Positions 17,353 through 26,082 of a DNA stretch of 64,000 bases are shown piece by piece. This stretch comes from Paenibacillus graminis (GTDB lineage: Bacteria; Bacillota; Bacilli; Paenibacillales; Paenibacillaceae): NCBI RefSeq assembly GCF_000758705.1, contig NZ_CP009287.1:4774001-4838000 (forward strand). Direction: 5' to 3'. A program made the translations under genes and the position numbers. Numbering within the stretch: position 1 is the first letter of the stretch; every line of letters starts with the position of its first letter. Under the pieces are notes generated by a model, which searched no databases, had not been told where the DNA came from, and worked only from the letters and a program-made list of their open reading frames with translations.

Positions 17353-18480
17353 TTAGCCTTTTACACTTTCTTTTACAATCGCTACAACGAGTTCGGCTAC
17401 CTTGACGATATCCCCGGCCTTGATCCGTTCTTTGGTAGTATGAATATTCTCATAGCCGACCGCCAGATTTACCGTTGGCACCTTCAACCCGTTGAACACG
17501 TTGGCATCACTGCCGCCGCCGGACGGAAATAGCCGCGGGGTCAGCCCCAGAGAGGTAATCGCTCGTTCCGCCAGCTGCACCACGGGATCATGCTCGTTAA
17601 AACTGAACGCCGGATAGATGATCTCACTGCGGAATTCACTCTCTGCGCCGTAGTCACGGGCCGTAGTCTCCAGCGCTTCACGCATGGAAGCGATCTGCAG
17701 CTCCACCTTCTCCTGCACAATGCTCCGTGCTTCCGCATCCAGCTGCACATGGTCACAGACCACATTCGTCGGGCCGCCGCCGGCAAATTTGCCGATATTG
17801 GCTGTCGTTTCATTGTCGATGCGTCCAAGCTTCATCGCCGAAATCGCCTTGCTGGCGACTTGAATAGCGCTGATTCCATCCTCGGGATTGACACCCGCAT
17901 GAGCGGATTTACCAAAAATCTGCATCGTCACCTTCGCCTGAGTCGGCGCAGCTACAGCAATGGCGCCTACCTCGCCGTTGGAATCCAACGCAAAACCAAA
18001 CTCGGCATCCAGATGGGACGGGTCCATGTTCCGGGCACCCAGCAGCCCCGACTCTTCTCCTGCGGTAATGACAAACTGAATTTGTCCGTGCGCCAGCTTC
18101 TGCTCCTGAATTACACGGATGGCTTCGAACAGGGCTGCGAGTCCCGCCTTGTCATCCGAGCCGAGAATCGTGCTGCCGTCACTGGTAATCCAGCCGTCTT
18201 CACCAAGGGAAGGCTGAATATTTTTGCCGGGAACAACGGTATCCATATGGCAAGTGAAGAGCAGCTTAGGCGCAGCCGTTCCTCCTTCGGCAGGCCAGGT
18301 CACAAACAGATTGCCCGCCCCATGTCCCGTGCGTTCCTTGGAATCATCTTCAATGGCGGTAAGGCCCAGGGCGCTGAATTTTGCGATTAGCACGTCGGCA
18401 ATCTGCCGTTCGTTCCCTGTTTCGCTATCTACACGGACAAGCTCCATGAATTCCTGAATCAAGCGTTCTTGTGAGATCAT
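17353..18480 (-). CDS. M20 peptidase, peptidase T-like (YqjE-like)
   Basis: A 375-residue dinuclear-zinc aminoacyl peptidase. M20 metal ligands are visible: TCHMDTVVPG (His and Asp, about 75-84), GSDDKAG (bridging Asp), TAGEESGLLG (general base Glu and ligand Glu) and a distal His in ENIHTTKER. The lid domain lies between about 180 and 290 (KSAHAGVNPEDG). B. subtilis YqjE, annotated as a peptidase T-like enzyme, is the closest type I recall. ATG 18480 follows GAGAGGGA. It is convergent with mciZ and divergent from prli42. Confidence 0.9.
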   Translation of the reverse strand: MISQERLIQEFMELVRVDSETGNERQIADVLIAKFSALGLTAIEDDSKERTGHGAGNLFVTWPAEGGTAAPKLLFTCHMDTVVPGKNIQPSLGEDGWITSDGSTILGSDDKAGLAALFEAIRVIQEQKLAHGQIQFVITAGEESGLLGARNMDPSHLDAEFGFALDSNGEVGAIAVAAPTQAKVTMQIFGKSAHAGVNPEDGISAIQVASKAISAMKLGRIDNETTANIGKFAGGGPTNVVCDHVQLDAEARSIVQEKVELQIASMREALETTARDYGAESEFRSEIIYPAFSFNEHDPVVQLAERAITSLGLTPRLFPSGGGSDANVFNGLKVPTVNLAVGYENIHTTKERIKAGDIVKVAELVVAIVKESVKG

Positions 18481-18576
18481 CGGACTTCCCTCTCTTTCAC
18501 GGATACGTTACAATGGTAGTATTGTGCTAAACATTCTATATGCCTTTAACTTAAACTAATTTCAAAGGAGTCACTC

Positions 18577-18678
18577 ATGCAACGTCAAAAATGGTTCCGC
18601 ATCGTTATTTATGTTATGCTGCTCGCCATGATCGCCTCTACCGTGCTCTTCGTCCTGGAGCCCTTCCTGGCCGGTTAA
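18577..18678 (+). CDS. prli42: Stressosome-associated micropeptide Prli42
   Basis: A 33-residue single-pass membrane peptide starting MQRQKWFRIVIYVMLLAMIA with AAAGGAGT at ideal distance. The basic N-terminus followed by one hydrophobic helix (about 8-28) and a short tail is the pattern of Prli42, which tethers the stressosome to the membrane in Listeria. The strong ribosome site and a hairpin just downstream support a real gene despite its size. It is divergent from the YqjE-like peptidase gene. No stressosome genes are in this window. Confidence 0.8.
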   Translation: MQRQKWFRIVIYVMLLAMIASTVLFVLEPFLAG

Positions 18679-18699
18679 TTGCCGCCTGGGCCCGTTAAT

Positions 18700-18728
18700 A
18701 ATAGCGTCCGGATGCTCCGGGCGCTATT
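18700..18728. terminator. Hairpin between prli42 and convergent lipB
   Basis: AATAGCG plus CCGG pair with CCGG plus CGCTATT, giving an 11-bp stem with one bulge. It lies 21 bp after the prli42 stop and 28 bp beyond the lipB stop. Confidence 0.65.
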
Positions 18729-18756
18729 TGACTTGAGCGTACTTGCGGGAGCAGGC

Positions 18757-19479
18757 TTAATCGGTCTGCTGCACGTCCGTCTGCTCCACAGCAGCAGCCG
18801 TTTGGTAAGGAAAATGCTTAAGAAAATAAGGCACCAGCTCGCTGGCTACATCCCCCAGCTCAAAGGAACGCCCGGTACATTCCTCCAGCGAGGTAACCCC
18901 GTACTCGGCAATCCCGCAAGGAATAATCCCCTGGAATCCCTGTTCTCCGATCCCCGCGGTGACATTGAACGCGAACCCGTGGCTGGTAATGAAGCCTCTG
19001 CGGAATTTGCTCTTGTTGAACTTAACCCCAATGGCACAGATTTTCTGATCACCGACCCAGACTCCGGTATACTCCGGTTTCCGGCTGCCCTCTATGCCAT
19101 AACCTGCCAAAAAGTCAATAATGACAGCTTCCAGACGACGCAGGTAGCCATGCAAATCCACCTTGCCGTCCACCCCCAGCTTCAGCAGCGGGTAGCCAAC
19201 CAGCTGACCGGGCCCATGATATGTAATATCTCCTCCCCGGTCAATTTCAAACAGCGCAATACCTTTTTCCTTAAGCTGCCCGGCGCTGAGGAGAAGATGC
19301 TCGGGATGATGCTGCGAGCCGATGGTATAGGTTGGCGGATGCTGCAAAAGAATCAGCCGCTCCGGCTCCGTGCCGGCATCAATTGCCTGAACTGCCGCCT
19401 TTTGCAGCTCCCAGGCAGCTCCATATTCGATGAGAGGCAGATATGAAACTTCCAATAAGCTTAATTCTGTGCTGTTCAT
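18757..19479 (-). CDS. lipB: Octanoyl-[acyl-carrier-protein] transferase LipB
   Basis: A 240-residue cofactor-transferase protein. LipB signatures: QHPPTYTIGSQHHPEHLL (about 46-63), RGGDITYHGPGQLVGYP (about 80-96), IGVKFNK with the catalytic Lys (about 149-155) and IIPCGI with the acyl-accepting Cys (about 186-191). It moves octanoyl from ACP to lipoyl domains, after which LipA inserts sulfur. The gene follows bkdB by 53 bp, fitting its need to modify the E2 lipoyl domain encoded there. B. subtilis uses the LipM/LipL relay instead, so the LipB route here is a point of difference. Start ATG 19479 follows AAGGGG. Confidence 0.93.
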   Translation of the reverse strand: MNSTELSLLEVSYLPLIEYGAAWELQKAAVQAIDAGTEPERLILLQHPPTYTIGSQHHPEHLLLSAGQLKEKGIALFEIDRGGDITYHGPGQLVGYPLLKLGVDGKVDLHGYLRRLEAVIIDFLAGYGIEGSRKPEYTGVWVGDQKICAIGVKFNKSKFRRGFITSHGFAFNVTAGIGEQGFQGIIPCGIAEYGVTSLEECTGRSFELGDVASELVPYFLKHFPYQTAAAVEQTDVQQTD

Positions 19480-19532
19480 GCTTACAGGTCCCCTTTGTAT
19501 TACAGTCTCCTGTTACAGGGTTATACCATTCC

Positions 19533-20975
19533 TTAATACAGTTTCGTATCCGGCGTATAGCCTTCCACATTATCCTTGATGCGCTGCAAAAAGCGGCCGC
19601 AAATCACGCCGTCCAGAATCCGGTGGTCCAGCGACAGACAGATATTGGCCATGGAACGCACGGCGATCATATCGTTGATGACTACAGGCTTTTTGACGAT
19701 GGATTCAAAGGTCAGAATAGCTGCCTGAGGATAGTTAATAATCGGGTAAGACAGAATCGAGCCAAAAGAGCCGGTGTTGTTCACCGTAAAGGTTCCGCCC
19801 TGCATATCCTCCAGGCGCAGCTTGCCTTCGCGGGTCTTCATAGCCAACTCGTCGATTTCGCGGGCCAGCCCCGCGACATTCTTCTGGTCCGCCTTTTTGA
19901 TGACCGGCGTCATAACCGAATCCTCGGTGCCGACTGCCAGGGATATGTTGATTTCGCGTTTGACGATAATCTTATCAACAGCCCAGACCGAGTTCATGAT
20001 CGGATAATCCTTAATGGCACTGACGACAGCTTTCATCAGAAAAGCCAGATATGTCAGGTTAATGCCTTCCTTGCGCTTGAACTCATCCTTCAGCTTGTTG
20101 CGCAGGATAACCAGATTGGTCACATCGACTTCAATCATCGTCCAGGCATGCGGAATTTCCGAGACACTCTGGCGCATCCTTGTCGCAATGGTGTTGCGGA
20201 TTGGCGTTACGTCTATCAGATATTCCGAGCTGCTTCCCCGCCCGCCCTCTACTTCTATTGTAGGGATACGCGGAGTTTCGCTGAGGTGCAGGCCGGAATG
20301 GCGAACCGGCTCCAGCGCTTCCTGCACTTCTTCCTGAATCGCCTGGACAGCAGGCTGCTGCAAAGCTTCCGGTGCCTGCTGTCCGGCTGCACGAGCCGGT
20401 GCTGCGGTGGCTCCGGCTGCTGCGCCGCCGTTGTCGAGGTACGTCAGCACGTCCTTGCGTGTGATACGGCCGCCCAGACCAGTCCCCGGCACAGCCGTGA
20501 GATCGATGCCATGCTCCGCGGCAAGCGTCTGCACCGCCGGGGAATACCGGGAGCGCATCGGTGCCGATGCGTCAAAGGCGGCGGCAGGTGCTGCCGGTCT
20601 GCCCGCTGCCGGAGCTTGGGCAGGCACAGCCGGGCGGGACACAGCCTGCGCCGCAGGCACAGTGTCCGCCGCTGGCGCGCCAGCGGCTGTTTGAGCGGAC
20701 GGCGCGCTTGGCGCAGCCGGAGCCGCTACGGCAATGCGGGCGATCACTTCGCCCACGCTGACAGTCTGGCCTTCTTCGGCCAGCAGTTCTACCAGTGTGC
20801 CGTCCACAGTGGCCGGCAGCTCCGCATTCACTTTATCCGTAATCAGATCACAGAGCGGTTCGTACTGCTCGATGGAATCTCCGGGCTGCTTCAGCCATTT
20901 GCCGATCGTTGCCGACACCAGCGACTCTGCCAGCTGGGGCATGATCACATCAGTCAGCTTTGTGTTGTCAGACAT
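19533..20975 (-). CDS. bkdB: Branched-chain 2-oxoacid dehydrogenase E2 (lipoamide acyltransferase)
   Basis: A 480-residue E2 subunit. The N-terminal lipoyl domain (1-80) carries the lipoylated Lys in ITDKVNAELP. A long Ala/Pro-rich linker (about 85-140) is followed by the E1/E3-binding domain (RYSPAVQTLAAEHGIDL and GTGLGGRITRKDVLTYL), a second flexible linker, and the trimeric catalytic domain with SLDHRILDG near the C-terminus. It transfers branched acyl groups to CoA for iso/anteiso fatty-acid primers. ATG 20975 follows AAGGAGTG. The gene is separated from bkdAB by 637 bp containing dispersed repeats, an unusual interruption of the operon. Confidence 0.94.
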   Translation of the reverse strand: MSDNTKLTDVIMPQLAESLVSATIGKWLKQPGDSIEQYEPLCDLITDKVNAELPATVDGTLVELLAEEGQTVSVGEVIARIAVAAPAAPSAPSAQTAAGAPAADTVPAAQAVSRPAVPAQAPAAGRPAAPAAAFDASAPMRSRYSPAVQTLAAEHGIDLTAVPGTGLGGRITRKDVLTYLDNGGAAAGATAAPARAAGQQAPEALQQPAVQAIQEEVQEALEPVRHSGLHLSETPRIPTIEVEGGRGSSSEYLIDVTPIRNTIATRMRQSVSEIPHAWTMIEVDVTNLVILRNKLKDEFKRKEGINLTYLAFLMKAVVSAIKDYPIMNSVWAVDKIIVKREINISLAVGTEDSVMTPVIKKADQKNVAGLAREIDELAMKTREGKLRLEDMQGGTFTVNNTGSFGSILSYPIINYPQAAILTFESIVKKPVVINDMIAVRSMANICLSLDHRILDGVICGRFLQRIKDNVEGYTPDTKLY

Positions 20976-20984
20976 AATGTCACT

Positions 20985-21074
20985 CCTTAAAGTTTTGTAA
21001 GCGATGCTTACAGTATTACTTTCGTACAAAACTTGCTTCGGAAGCATACGCTTGAGTTTTGTAAGCAATGCTTA
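20985..21074 (-). promoter_or_regulatory. Structured bkdB leader with repeated GTTTTGTAAGC motif
   Basis: On the plus strand GTTTTGTAAGCGATGCTTA (20992-21010) recurs with one change at 21056-21074, and GTACAAAAC lies between them in inverted orientation. In the transcript this gives ACAAAACTTTAAGGAG directly at the bkdB ribosome site and alternative stem pairings. Related leaders precede bkdAA, spoIIIAF, spoIIIAH, accC and punA. Confidence 0.5.
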
Positions 21075-21099
21075 TCTATATTGAGTCATCAGGAACTGA

Positions 21100-21335
21100 A
21101 ACTAGGTGGAAAAAGTATAACTAATCCGCCGAAATCCTGGCCGTAAAAGGATTTAGTGGGATTTTGTACACTTAATTCCTGCATATTCATCCCATATACC
21201 TATTTCCAGCCGAAATAGTGGTACTTTTTCCAACATAGAGTATTCCTTAAGCAAAATAAGCTCGATTAAAGATACTTTTTCCAACATAAGCTTCTTCATA
21301 AGCCGAATGAGCTCGGTTAGTGGTCCTTTTTCCAC
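21100..21335. repeat. Converging TGGAAAAAG-family element, copy 2
   Basis: One forward unit (21100) faces three reverse units with CTTTTTC at 21224, 21275 and 21326, exactly 51 bp apart, plus a degenerate reverse unit near 21170. It closely resembles the copy at 36599-36796, including GTACACTTAATT and GCATATTCATCCCA. It lies inside the bkd gene cluster. Confidence 0.88.
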
Positions 21336-21605
21336 TATATAAACTGAGATTTAGCGGGTTGGGACTGACCGTGACTACGGAGAGTATTTGGATTTCCGGC
21401 CGCTGCCCGTCTCGCAGATTGCCTGGCAGATTCCCGGATTGTATACGCTGTTCGCGGTTTAAATCCGCAGACTGCCGCTGCTTCCGGTGCAGTTTTCCTG
21501 CGGAAAGCATTCGGGGGGACGCCCCCGCTCCTGCCGTTCCAGCCGCTCCACCGCTCCTGCCGTTCCAGACTTCTCCTCGGCCATTCCCCCCCTTATTCTG
21601 GCCCA
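21336..21605. repeat. Dispersed intergenic module (paired with 26086-26330)
   Basis: Starts ACTATATAAACTGA and shares ordered blocks with 26083-26330, including CGCTGCC, the identical AAATCCGCAGACTGCC, CGAAAGC-like sequence and TTCTCCTC followed by a TTATTCT end. Both copies directly follow a TGGAAAAAG element. No gene is supported here. Confidence 0.7.
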
Positions 21606-21612
21606 AGTAAAA

Positions 21613-22599
21613 TCAGTACTGCGCCAGACGCAGCATTTCGGCTTTCACTTTATCCTTGCTCAGCATAAAAAATTTCTCCATCGGCGGGCTGATCGGCATC
21701 GCGGGCACATCGGGACCACAGAGGCGGAAGATGGGCGCATCCAGCTCAAACAGGCAATGTTCAGCAATGATCGCTGCCACTTCGCCGCCAATGCCTCCGG
21801 TCTTGTTGTCCTCGTGGACAATCAGCACCTTGCCGGTCTGGCGGGCGGCGGCAATGATAGCCTCGCGGTCCAGCGGCTGCAGGGTGCGCAAATCAAGGAT
21901 ATGCGCAGTAATGCCTTCCTCGCGCTCCAGCTCCTCCGCTGCCTGCATGGCAAAATGCAGAGGCAGACTGTACCCGATCACTGTAATATCGCTGCCTTCC
22001 CGCAGCAGATTCGCTTCGCCAATCGGAACCGTGTAGTCCCCTTCCGGGACATCCTCCTTGATCAGCTTATAGCATTTTTTGTTCTCGAAGAAGAGGACCG
22101 GATCAGGGTCACGCACGGCTGCCTTCAGCAGCCCTTTGGCATCATAGGCCGAATACGGAGCTACAATCTTCAGTCCCGGCGTGCCAAAAAAAATCGATTC
22201 CGGGCACTGGGAGTGATACAGCCCGCCGAAGATCCCCCCGCCGATCGGCGCGCGGATCACCACCGGACAGCTCCAGTCGTTATTGGAGCGGTAACGGATT
22301 TTGGCTGCTTCGCTGATAATCTGGTTAGTCGCCGGAAGCATGAAATCCGAGTACTGCATTTCGGCAATCGGCTTCATGCCATACATGGCTGCACCGATAG
22401 CCACCCCGGCTATCGCAGACTCCGCCAGCGGCGTATCCATCACACGTTCTTCCCCGAACTGCTCCTGCAGCCCTTTGGTGGTGGTGAAGACACCGCCCTT
22501 GACGCCAACATCCTCTCCTAGCACGAATACCGATTCATCGCGCTCCATTTCTTCCTTCATTGCCAGCCGGATGGCATCGATATATTCCATAATGGCCAT
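21613..22599 (-). CDS. bkdAB: Branched-chain 2-oxoacid dehydrogenase E1 beta
   Basis: A 328-residue transketolase-like beta subunit: GEDVGVKGGVFTTTKGLQ (about 28-45), DTPLAESAIAGVAIGAAMYG (about 55-74), PIGGGIFGGLYHSQCPE (about 117-133) and a C-terminal transketolase domain with HEDNKTGGIGGEVAA. With the alpha subunit it decarboxylates valine-, leucine- and isoleucine-derived 2-oxoacids using thiamine diphosphate. It starts 3 bp after bkdAA (ATG 22599 after GGGAGGAG), clearly cotranscribed. The next gene, bkdB, lies unusually far away (637 bp). Confidence 0.93.
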   Translation of the reverse strand: MAIMEYIDAIRLAMKEEMERDESVFVLGEDVGVKGGVFTTTKGLQEQFGEERVMDTPLAESAIAGVAIGAAMYGMKPIAEMQYSDFMLPATNQIISEAAKIRYRSNNDWSCPVVIRAPIGGGIFGGLYHSQCPESIFFGTPGLKIVAPYSAYDAKGLLKAAVRDPDPVLFFENKKCYKLIKEDVPEGDYTVPIGEANLLREGSDITVIGYSLPLHFAMQAAEELEREEGITAHILDLRTLQPLDREAIIAAARQTGKVLIVHEDNKTGGIGGEVAAIIAEHCLFELDAPIFRLCGPDVPAMPISPPMEKFFMLSKDKVKAEMLRLAQY

Positions 22600-22602
22600 G
22601 GG

Positions 22603-23634
22603 TTAGGCTCCTCCCTTGAGGTCAGATTCACTGTATACATGCAGCAGCGTATCTTCCGGTTTCGGAAACGGCGCATTTTCAGCGTATTCAATCGCAGCCT
22701 TGAGCTCCAGATTGTATTCTGCAGCCAGATCGCGTTCCTGCTCGTCGCTCCAAAGCCCGAGTTCAATCAGGTAGGTGCGGAAAGCGGCAATGCCGTCTTT
22801 TGCCCAATTGGCATCGACTTCTTCCTTCGTCCGGTAAGCCAGATCATTATCCGAGGTGGAGTGGGGCGACAGGCGGTACATCATCGCTTCAATCAGGGTC
22901 GGCCCTTCACCGGCGAGTGCACGCTCCCGTGCTTCCTTCACCACGCGGTATACCTCCAGCGGATCATTCCCGTCTACCCGGACGCCCGGGAAGCCGTAGC
23001 CCAGGGCACGGTCACTGACTTTGCCTCCAAGCTGCTTATGGGCTGGTACAGAAATCGCATATTGGTTGTTCTGGCAGAAAATAATGACCGGCAGCTTATT
23101 CACACCGGCGAAATTGCACGCTTCATGGAAATCCCCCTGGTTGCTGGAGCCTTCCCCGAACGTGACGAAGGAAACAAATTTCTTCTTCTGCATTTTGGCT
23201 GCCAGGGCAAAACCCACGGCATGCGGAACCTGCGTTGTCACCGGACTGGACCCGGTCACGATCCGCAGACGTTTGCTTCCGAAATGGCCTGGCATCTGCC
23301 GCCCGCCGCTGTTGGGGTCTTCCGCCTTGGCGAAGACAGAGAGCATCAGCTCACGCGTAGTCATGCCCACAGTCAGCACAAAGGCATAGTCGCGGTAATA
23401 CGGTAAAAAATAATCGTTCTCCCGGTCCAGCGCAAAAGCCGCCCCCACCTGGGCTGCCTCCTGTCCAATGCCCGAGACATGGAAGTTGATCTTCCCGGCC
23501 CGCTGCAGCAGCAGGCTGCGCTCATCGTATTTCCGTCCGAGCTGCATATATCTGTACATATCGATGACCTGGCCGTCACTAAGTCCAAGCGGCTTGTGTC
23601 TGTTAACGGTTTCTACAGTACCTTGCGATTCCAT
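22603..23634 (-). CDS. bkdAA: Branched-chain 2-oxoacid dehydrogenase E1 alpha
   Basis: A 343-residue E1 alpha subunit. The thiamine-diphosphate/Mg motif appears as FGEGSSNQGDFHEACNFAGV (about 158-177) rather than the textbook GDG, as is common in Bkd alpha chains. Other signatures are YYRDYAFVLTVGM and the phospho-loop region YRLSPHSTSDND. ATG 23634 has AGGAGG upstream. It heads the bkdAA-bkdAB unit, 238 bp downstream of lpd, from which a terminator-like structure separates it. Pyruvate dehydrogenase is the main alternative, but the missing internal GDG and operon context favour branched-chain substrates. Confidence 0.9.
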   Translation of the reverse strand: MESQGTVETVNRHKPLGLSDGQVIDMYRYMQLGRKYDERSLLLQRAGKINFHVSGIGQEAAQVGAAFALDRENDYFLPYYRDYAFVLTVGMTTRELMLSVFAKAEDPNSGGRQMPGHFGSKRLRIVTGSSPVTTQVPHAVGFALAAKMQKKKFVSFVTFGEGSSNQGDFHEACNFAGVNKLPVIIFCQNNQYAISVPAHKQLGGKVSDRALGYGFPGVRVDGNDPLEVYRVVKEARERALAGEGPTLIEAMMYRLSPHSTSDNDLAYRTKEEVDANWAKDGIAAFRTYLIELGLWSDEQERDLAAEYNLELKAAIEYAENAPFPKPEDTLLHVYSESDLKGGA

Positions 23635-23642
23635 ATGAGGTA

Positions 23643-23700
23643 CCTCCTAAAAGTTTTGTCAGTATACGCTTCCTTAAATCACTTCGAACAAAACCCGCAT
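23643..23700 (-). promoter_or_regulatory. bkdAA leader with ACAAAACTTTTAGGAGG motif
   Basis: The coding-strand leader ends ACAAAACTTTTAGGAGG, overlapping the ribosome site (plus-strand 23643-23659). A further inverted GAACAAAAC lies at about 23685. It belongs to the same recurrent leader class as the bkdB one. Confidence 0.5.
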
Positions 23701-23776
23701 TAAAAGCGTATTCTTGCCCTGATCTTAAAACCAGGTACTAAATCGTGCTCCAATTCATTATAATCCCTTTCCCGTG

Positions 23777-23866
23777 AAAAAGAAAAGCCACGAAAAGCCG
23801 GTATGCAGCTGTTTTGACGCCTAAGGCGCCTTCAGCTCCGCCCGGCATTCCCGTGGAGGCTTTCAA
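23777..23866 (-). terminator. Probable terminator after lpd
   Basis: A long stem-loop: AAAGCC/GGCTTT and CACG/CGTG arms with an inner AAGCCGG/CCGGC pairing. On the minus strand it is followed by the T-rich TTTTCTTTTTC. It separates lpd from bkdAA. Confidence 0.65.
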
Positions 23867-23872
23867 CGTTAA

Positions 23873-25294
23873 CTAGAATCCGATTGCTCTTCCGTCCACG
23901 GCGAGCATCGCTTCGCCGATGATCTCGGATAGCGTCGGATGAGCGTGAACCGCTTCCCCGATCTCCCAGGGAGTGGCATCCAGCAGCTGTGCCAGCGCCG
24001 CCTCCCCGATCAGATCCGTAACATGGGGGCCGATCATCTGCACACCGAGAATATCGCCGCTGCTGCGGTCGGCAACCACTTTGACGAAACCGTCCTTCAT
24101 CCCGTAGACAATCGCTTTGCCGATGGCTGAAAAAGGAAATTTACCCGTAACCACATCCGCGCCAAGCGCCTTGGCTTCTTTCTCGGTATATCCTACACTC
24201 GCTACCTCCGGCCGTGTGTAGACGCAGCGCGGCACCAGATGCGGGTGGTAGGGATGGAGCGTCTCACCTGCCAGATGGTTCACCGCCCGGATGCCTTCGT
24301 GGCTCGCGGCGTGAGCCAGCTGCAGCCCGCCGATGCAGTCGCCAATCGCATAAATATGCGGCTCATTCGTCTGCATATTCCCATTGACCTCAATAACACC
24401 CTTGTCAAAATGAATATCAGTATTTTCAAGTCCGATGTTCTCTATATTGGCTACTCTGCCTACGGATACCAGCAGCTTCTGGGCAGACAGGCTCTGGCTC
24501 TGTTCGCCCTTGCGGGCTTCGATAGTCACTCCAGATTCCGTAATCGCACAGGTCTCTGCATCTACGGTTGTCCCTGTCAGAACCTTGACGCCGCGCTTCT
24601 TCAGCAGCCGCAGCAGCTCGCGGGCAATCTCTTCGTCCTCAAGCGGCAGCAGCTGGCTTGCGGCTTCTACCACCGTAACCTGCACGCCGAAGTCCGCCAG
24701 CATGGAGGCCCATTCCACACCAATGACCCCGCCGCCCACAATAATAATAGAAGCCGGCAGCTCTTCCAGCGTCAACGCTTCCTCACTGCTCAGAATCACC
24801 TTGCCATCCGGCTTCAGGCCGGGCAGCACACGGGGGCGCGATCCGGTTGCCACAATGAGATGCCCGGAGACCACGGTCTCCATCTCGCCATTGTCCAGCT
24901 CTACAGCCACCGCGCCGCTGCGCGGAGAGAAAATCGAAGGGCCGATGATGCGCCCTTTTCCCTTCAGCACCTGGATTTTATTTTTGCGCATCAGAAACTG
25001 TACGCCCTGATGAAGCTGCTCGACTACCGCCTCCTTGCGGGCCTGCACCTTCGGGAACACCAGCTGCACCCCAGTAGTTTCAATGCCGTAACTCTCGCTC
25101 TCTTGTATTTCAGCGTATACCTCCGCACTGCGCAGCAGCGATTTGCTCGGAATGCAGCCGCGGTGCAGACAGGTTCCGCCCAGCTTGTCCATTTCTATGA
25201 CAACAACAGATTTCCCCAGTTGGGCCGCGCGGATCGCCGCCACGTACCCCCCGGTACCTCCGCCAAGTATGGCAACGTCACATGAAATTGTCAT
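23873..25294 (-). CDS. lpdV: Dihydrolipoyl dehydrogenase (E3)
   Basis: A 473-residue FAD-dependent disulfide reductase. It has the FAD dinucleotide fold GGGTGGYVAAIRAAQLG (about 11-27), the redox disulfide GGTCLHRGCIPSK (about 39-51), the NAD fold IIVGGGVIGVEWASMLADFG (about 182-201), AIGDC at about 320, and the C-terminal HAHPTLSE with the catalytic His. It reoxidises dihydrolipoyl groups of BkdB. ATG 25294 follows GGAGGATAC. The symbol lpdV assumes the Bkd-linked paralog; assignment to Bkd rests on the adjacent bkdAA/bkdAB. Confidence 0.92.
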   Translation of the reverse strand: MTISCDVAILGGGTGGYVAAIRAAQLGKSVVVIEMDKLGGTCLHRGCIPSKSLLRSAEVYAEIQESESYGIETTGVQLVFPKVQARKEAVVEQLHQGVQFLMRKNKIQVLKGKGRIIGPSIFSPRSGAVAVELDNGEMETVVSGHLIVATGSRPRVLPGLKPDGKVILSSEEALTLEELPASIIIVGGGVIGVEWASMLADFGVQVTVVEAASQLLPLEDEEIARELLRLLKKRGVKVLTGTTVDAETCAITESGVTIEARKGEQSQSLSAQKLLVSVGRVANIENIGLENTDIHFDKGVIEVNGNMQTNEPHIYAIGDCIGGLQLAHAASHEGIRAVNHLAGETLHPYHPHLVPRCVYTRPEVASVGYTEKEAKALGADVVTGKFPFSAIGKAIVYGMKDGFVKVVADRSSGDILGVQMIGPHVTDLIGEAALAQLLDATPWEIGEAVHAHPTLSEIIGEAMLAVDGRAIGF

Positions 25295-25460
25295 GTATGT
25301 ATCCTCCAGTCATTACTCTTGTTCTGAATTAACCTATTACATTGTACTCTCTTTTATGTGTATTACAAAACTTACAAACGTCATATATCCATGGACTTTT
25401 CCCCGTTGAAGCGTTATCATATGGGTGAATTCAAAGGGATTATGGACAAGGGGGACACTC

Positions 25461-25766
25461 ATGAAACTGTTGACCACACGCTTCATTGCCATCCTGATTC
25501 TGGTTGTGCCCGGCCTCCTGGCGATGAATGGCTTCCTGATGATGAAAGATGATATCTTCAATTATATTTCCATGCATGGCGACGAGACGGCCACTCCGGT
25601 TTTTGCCTGGCTGCATTTTGGCGGGGGGCTGCTCCTGTTCCTGGCAGGCATGACTTTTCTTGGCGGCTGGATTCTGACCCGTGACCGGAAGCGCAATTAT
25701 GTGGGACCCAGATTCAGAGAGAAGCACAAGACCCAGCAGCCTCCCTCGCCGGATGCCTCCAGCTAA
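25461..25766 (+). CDS. DUF2627 (YqzF-like) membrane protein
   Basis: A 101-residue protein with two transmembrane segments: about 6-26 (TRFIAILILVVPGLLAMNGF) and about 48-70 (WLHFGGGLLLFLAGMTFLGG). A basic, Pro/Ser-rich tail follows. It fits DUF2627, whose B. subtilis member YqzF also lies near the bkd genes. ATG 25461 with GGGGAC upstream is preferred over ATG 25425, which lacks a site. It is divergent from lpd. Function unknown. Confidence 0.78.
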   Translation: MKLLTTRFIAILILVVPGLLAMNGFLMMKDDIFNYISMHGDETATPVFAWLHFGGGLLLFLAGMTFLGGWILTRDRKRNYVGPRFREKHKTQQPPSPDASS

Positions 25767-25814
25767 CCGGTTAATCTCCAGCGGGATGGTCTTAATCACT
25801 CCACCTTTCAAGCA

Positions 25815-26082
25815 GAAACGGCTGCGCAGTCCTTCACCGGACAACGTAGCCGTTTTGGATTTCAGCGTCGTGTCACCTGGAGAACGCCTTTGGTCATTCC
25901 AAGCGGAAAAAGGATAACTATTTCGCCGCATTCCCCCCTATCCACCGCATGCGAAGTGGAAAAAGGGAAACTAATTCAGCTCATTTCACTCCTGACGAGG
26001 GAATATGGCCCTATTAAGTTTCCTTTTTCCACTCCAATCCACAAATTGCTGATTTCGGGAGAAATAAGCTCCCTTTTTCCAA
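25815..26082. repeat. Converging TGGAAAAAG-family element, copy 3
   Basis: Two forward units (GGAAAAAG at 25905 and 25958) face two reverse units (CTTTTTCC at 26023 and 26073). The inner inverted pair spans 66 bp, equal to copies at 7095 and 42387. The left flank GGCTGCGCAGTCCTTCACCG (about 25818) is shared with the copies at 7.0 and 42.0 kb. No gene is supported in 25767-26677; the rest of the gap is covered by the two repeat modules that follow. Confidence 0.85.

Noticed and set aside
19443..20990. 515-codon plus-strand ORF opposite bkdB and lipB
   Set aside because: Antisense shadow; bkdB domains and motifs are unambiguous on the minus strand.
21153..21335. 60-codon minus-strand ORF with MLEKV-type 17-residue repeats
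   Set aside because: It is the translation of the 51-bp TGGAAAAAG units; other copies shift frame through 48-53 bp steps and contain stops, and no ribosome site is present.
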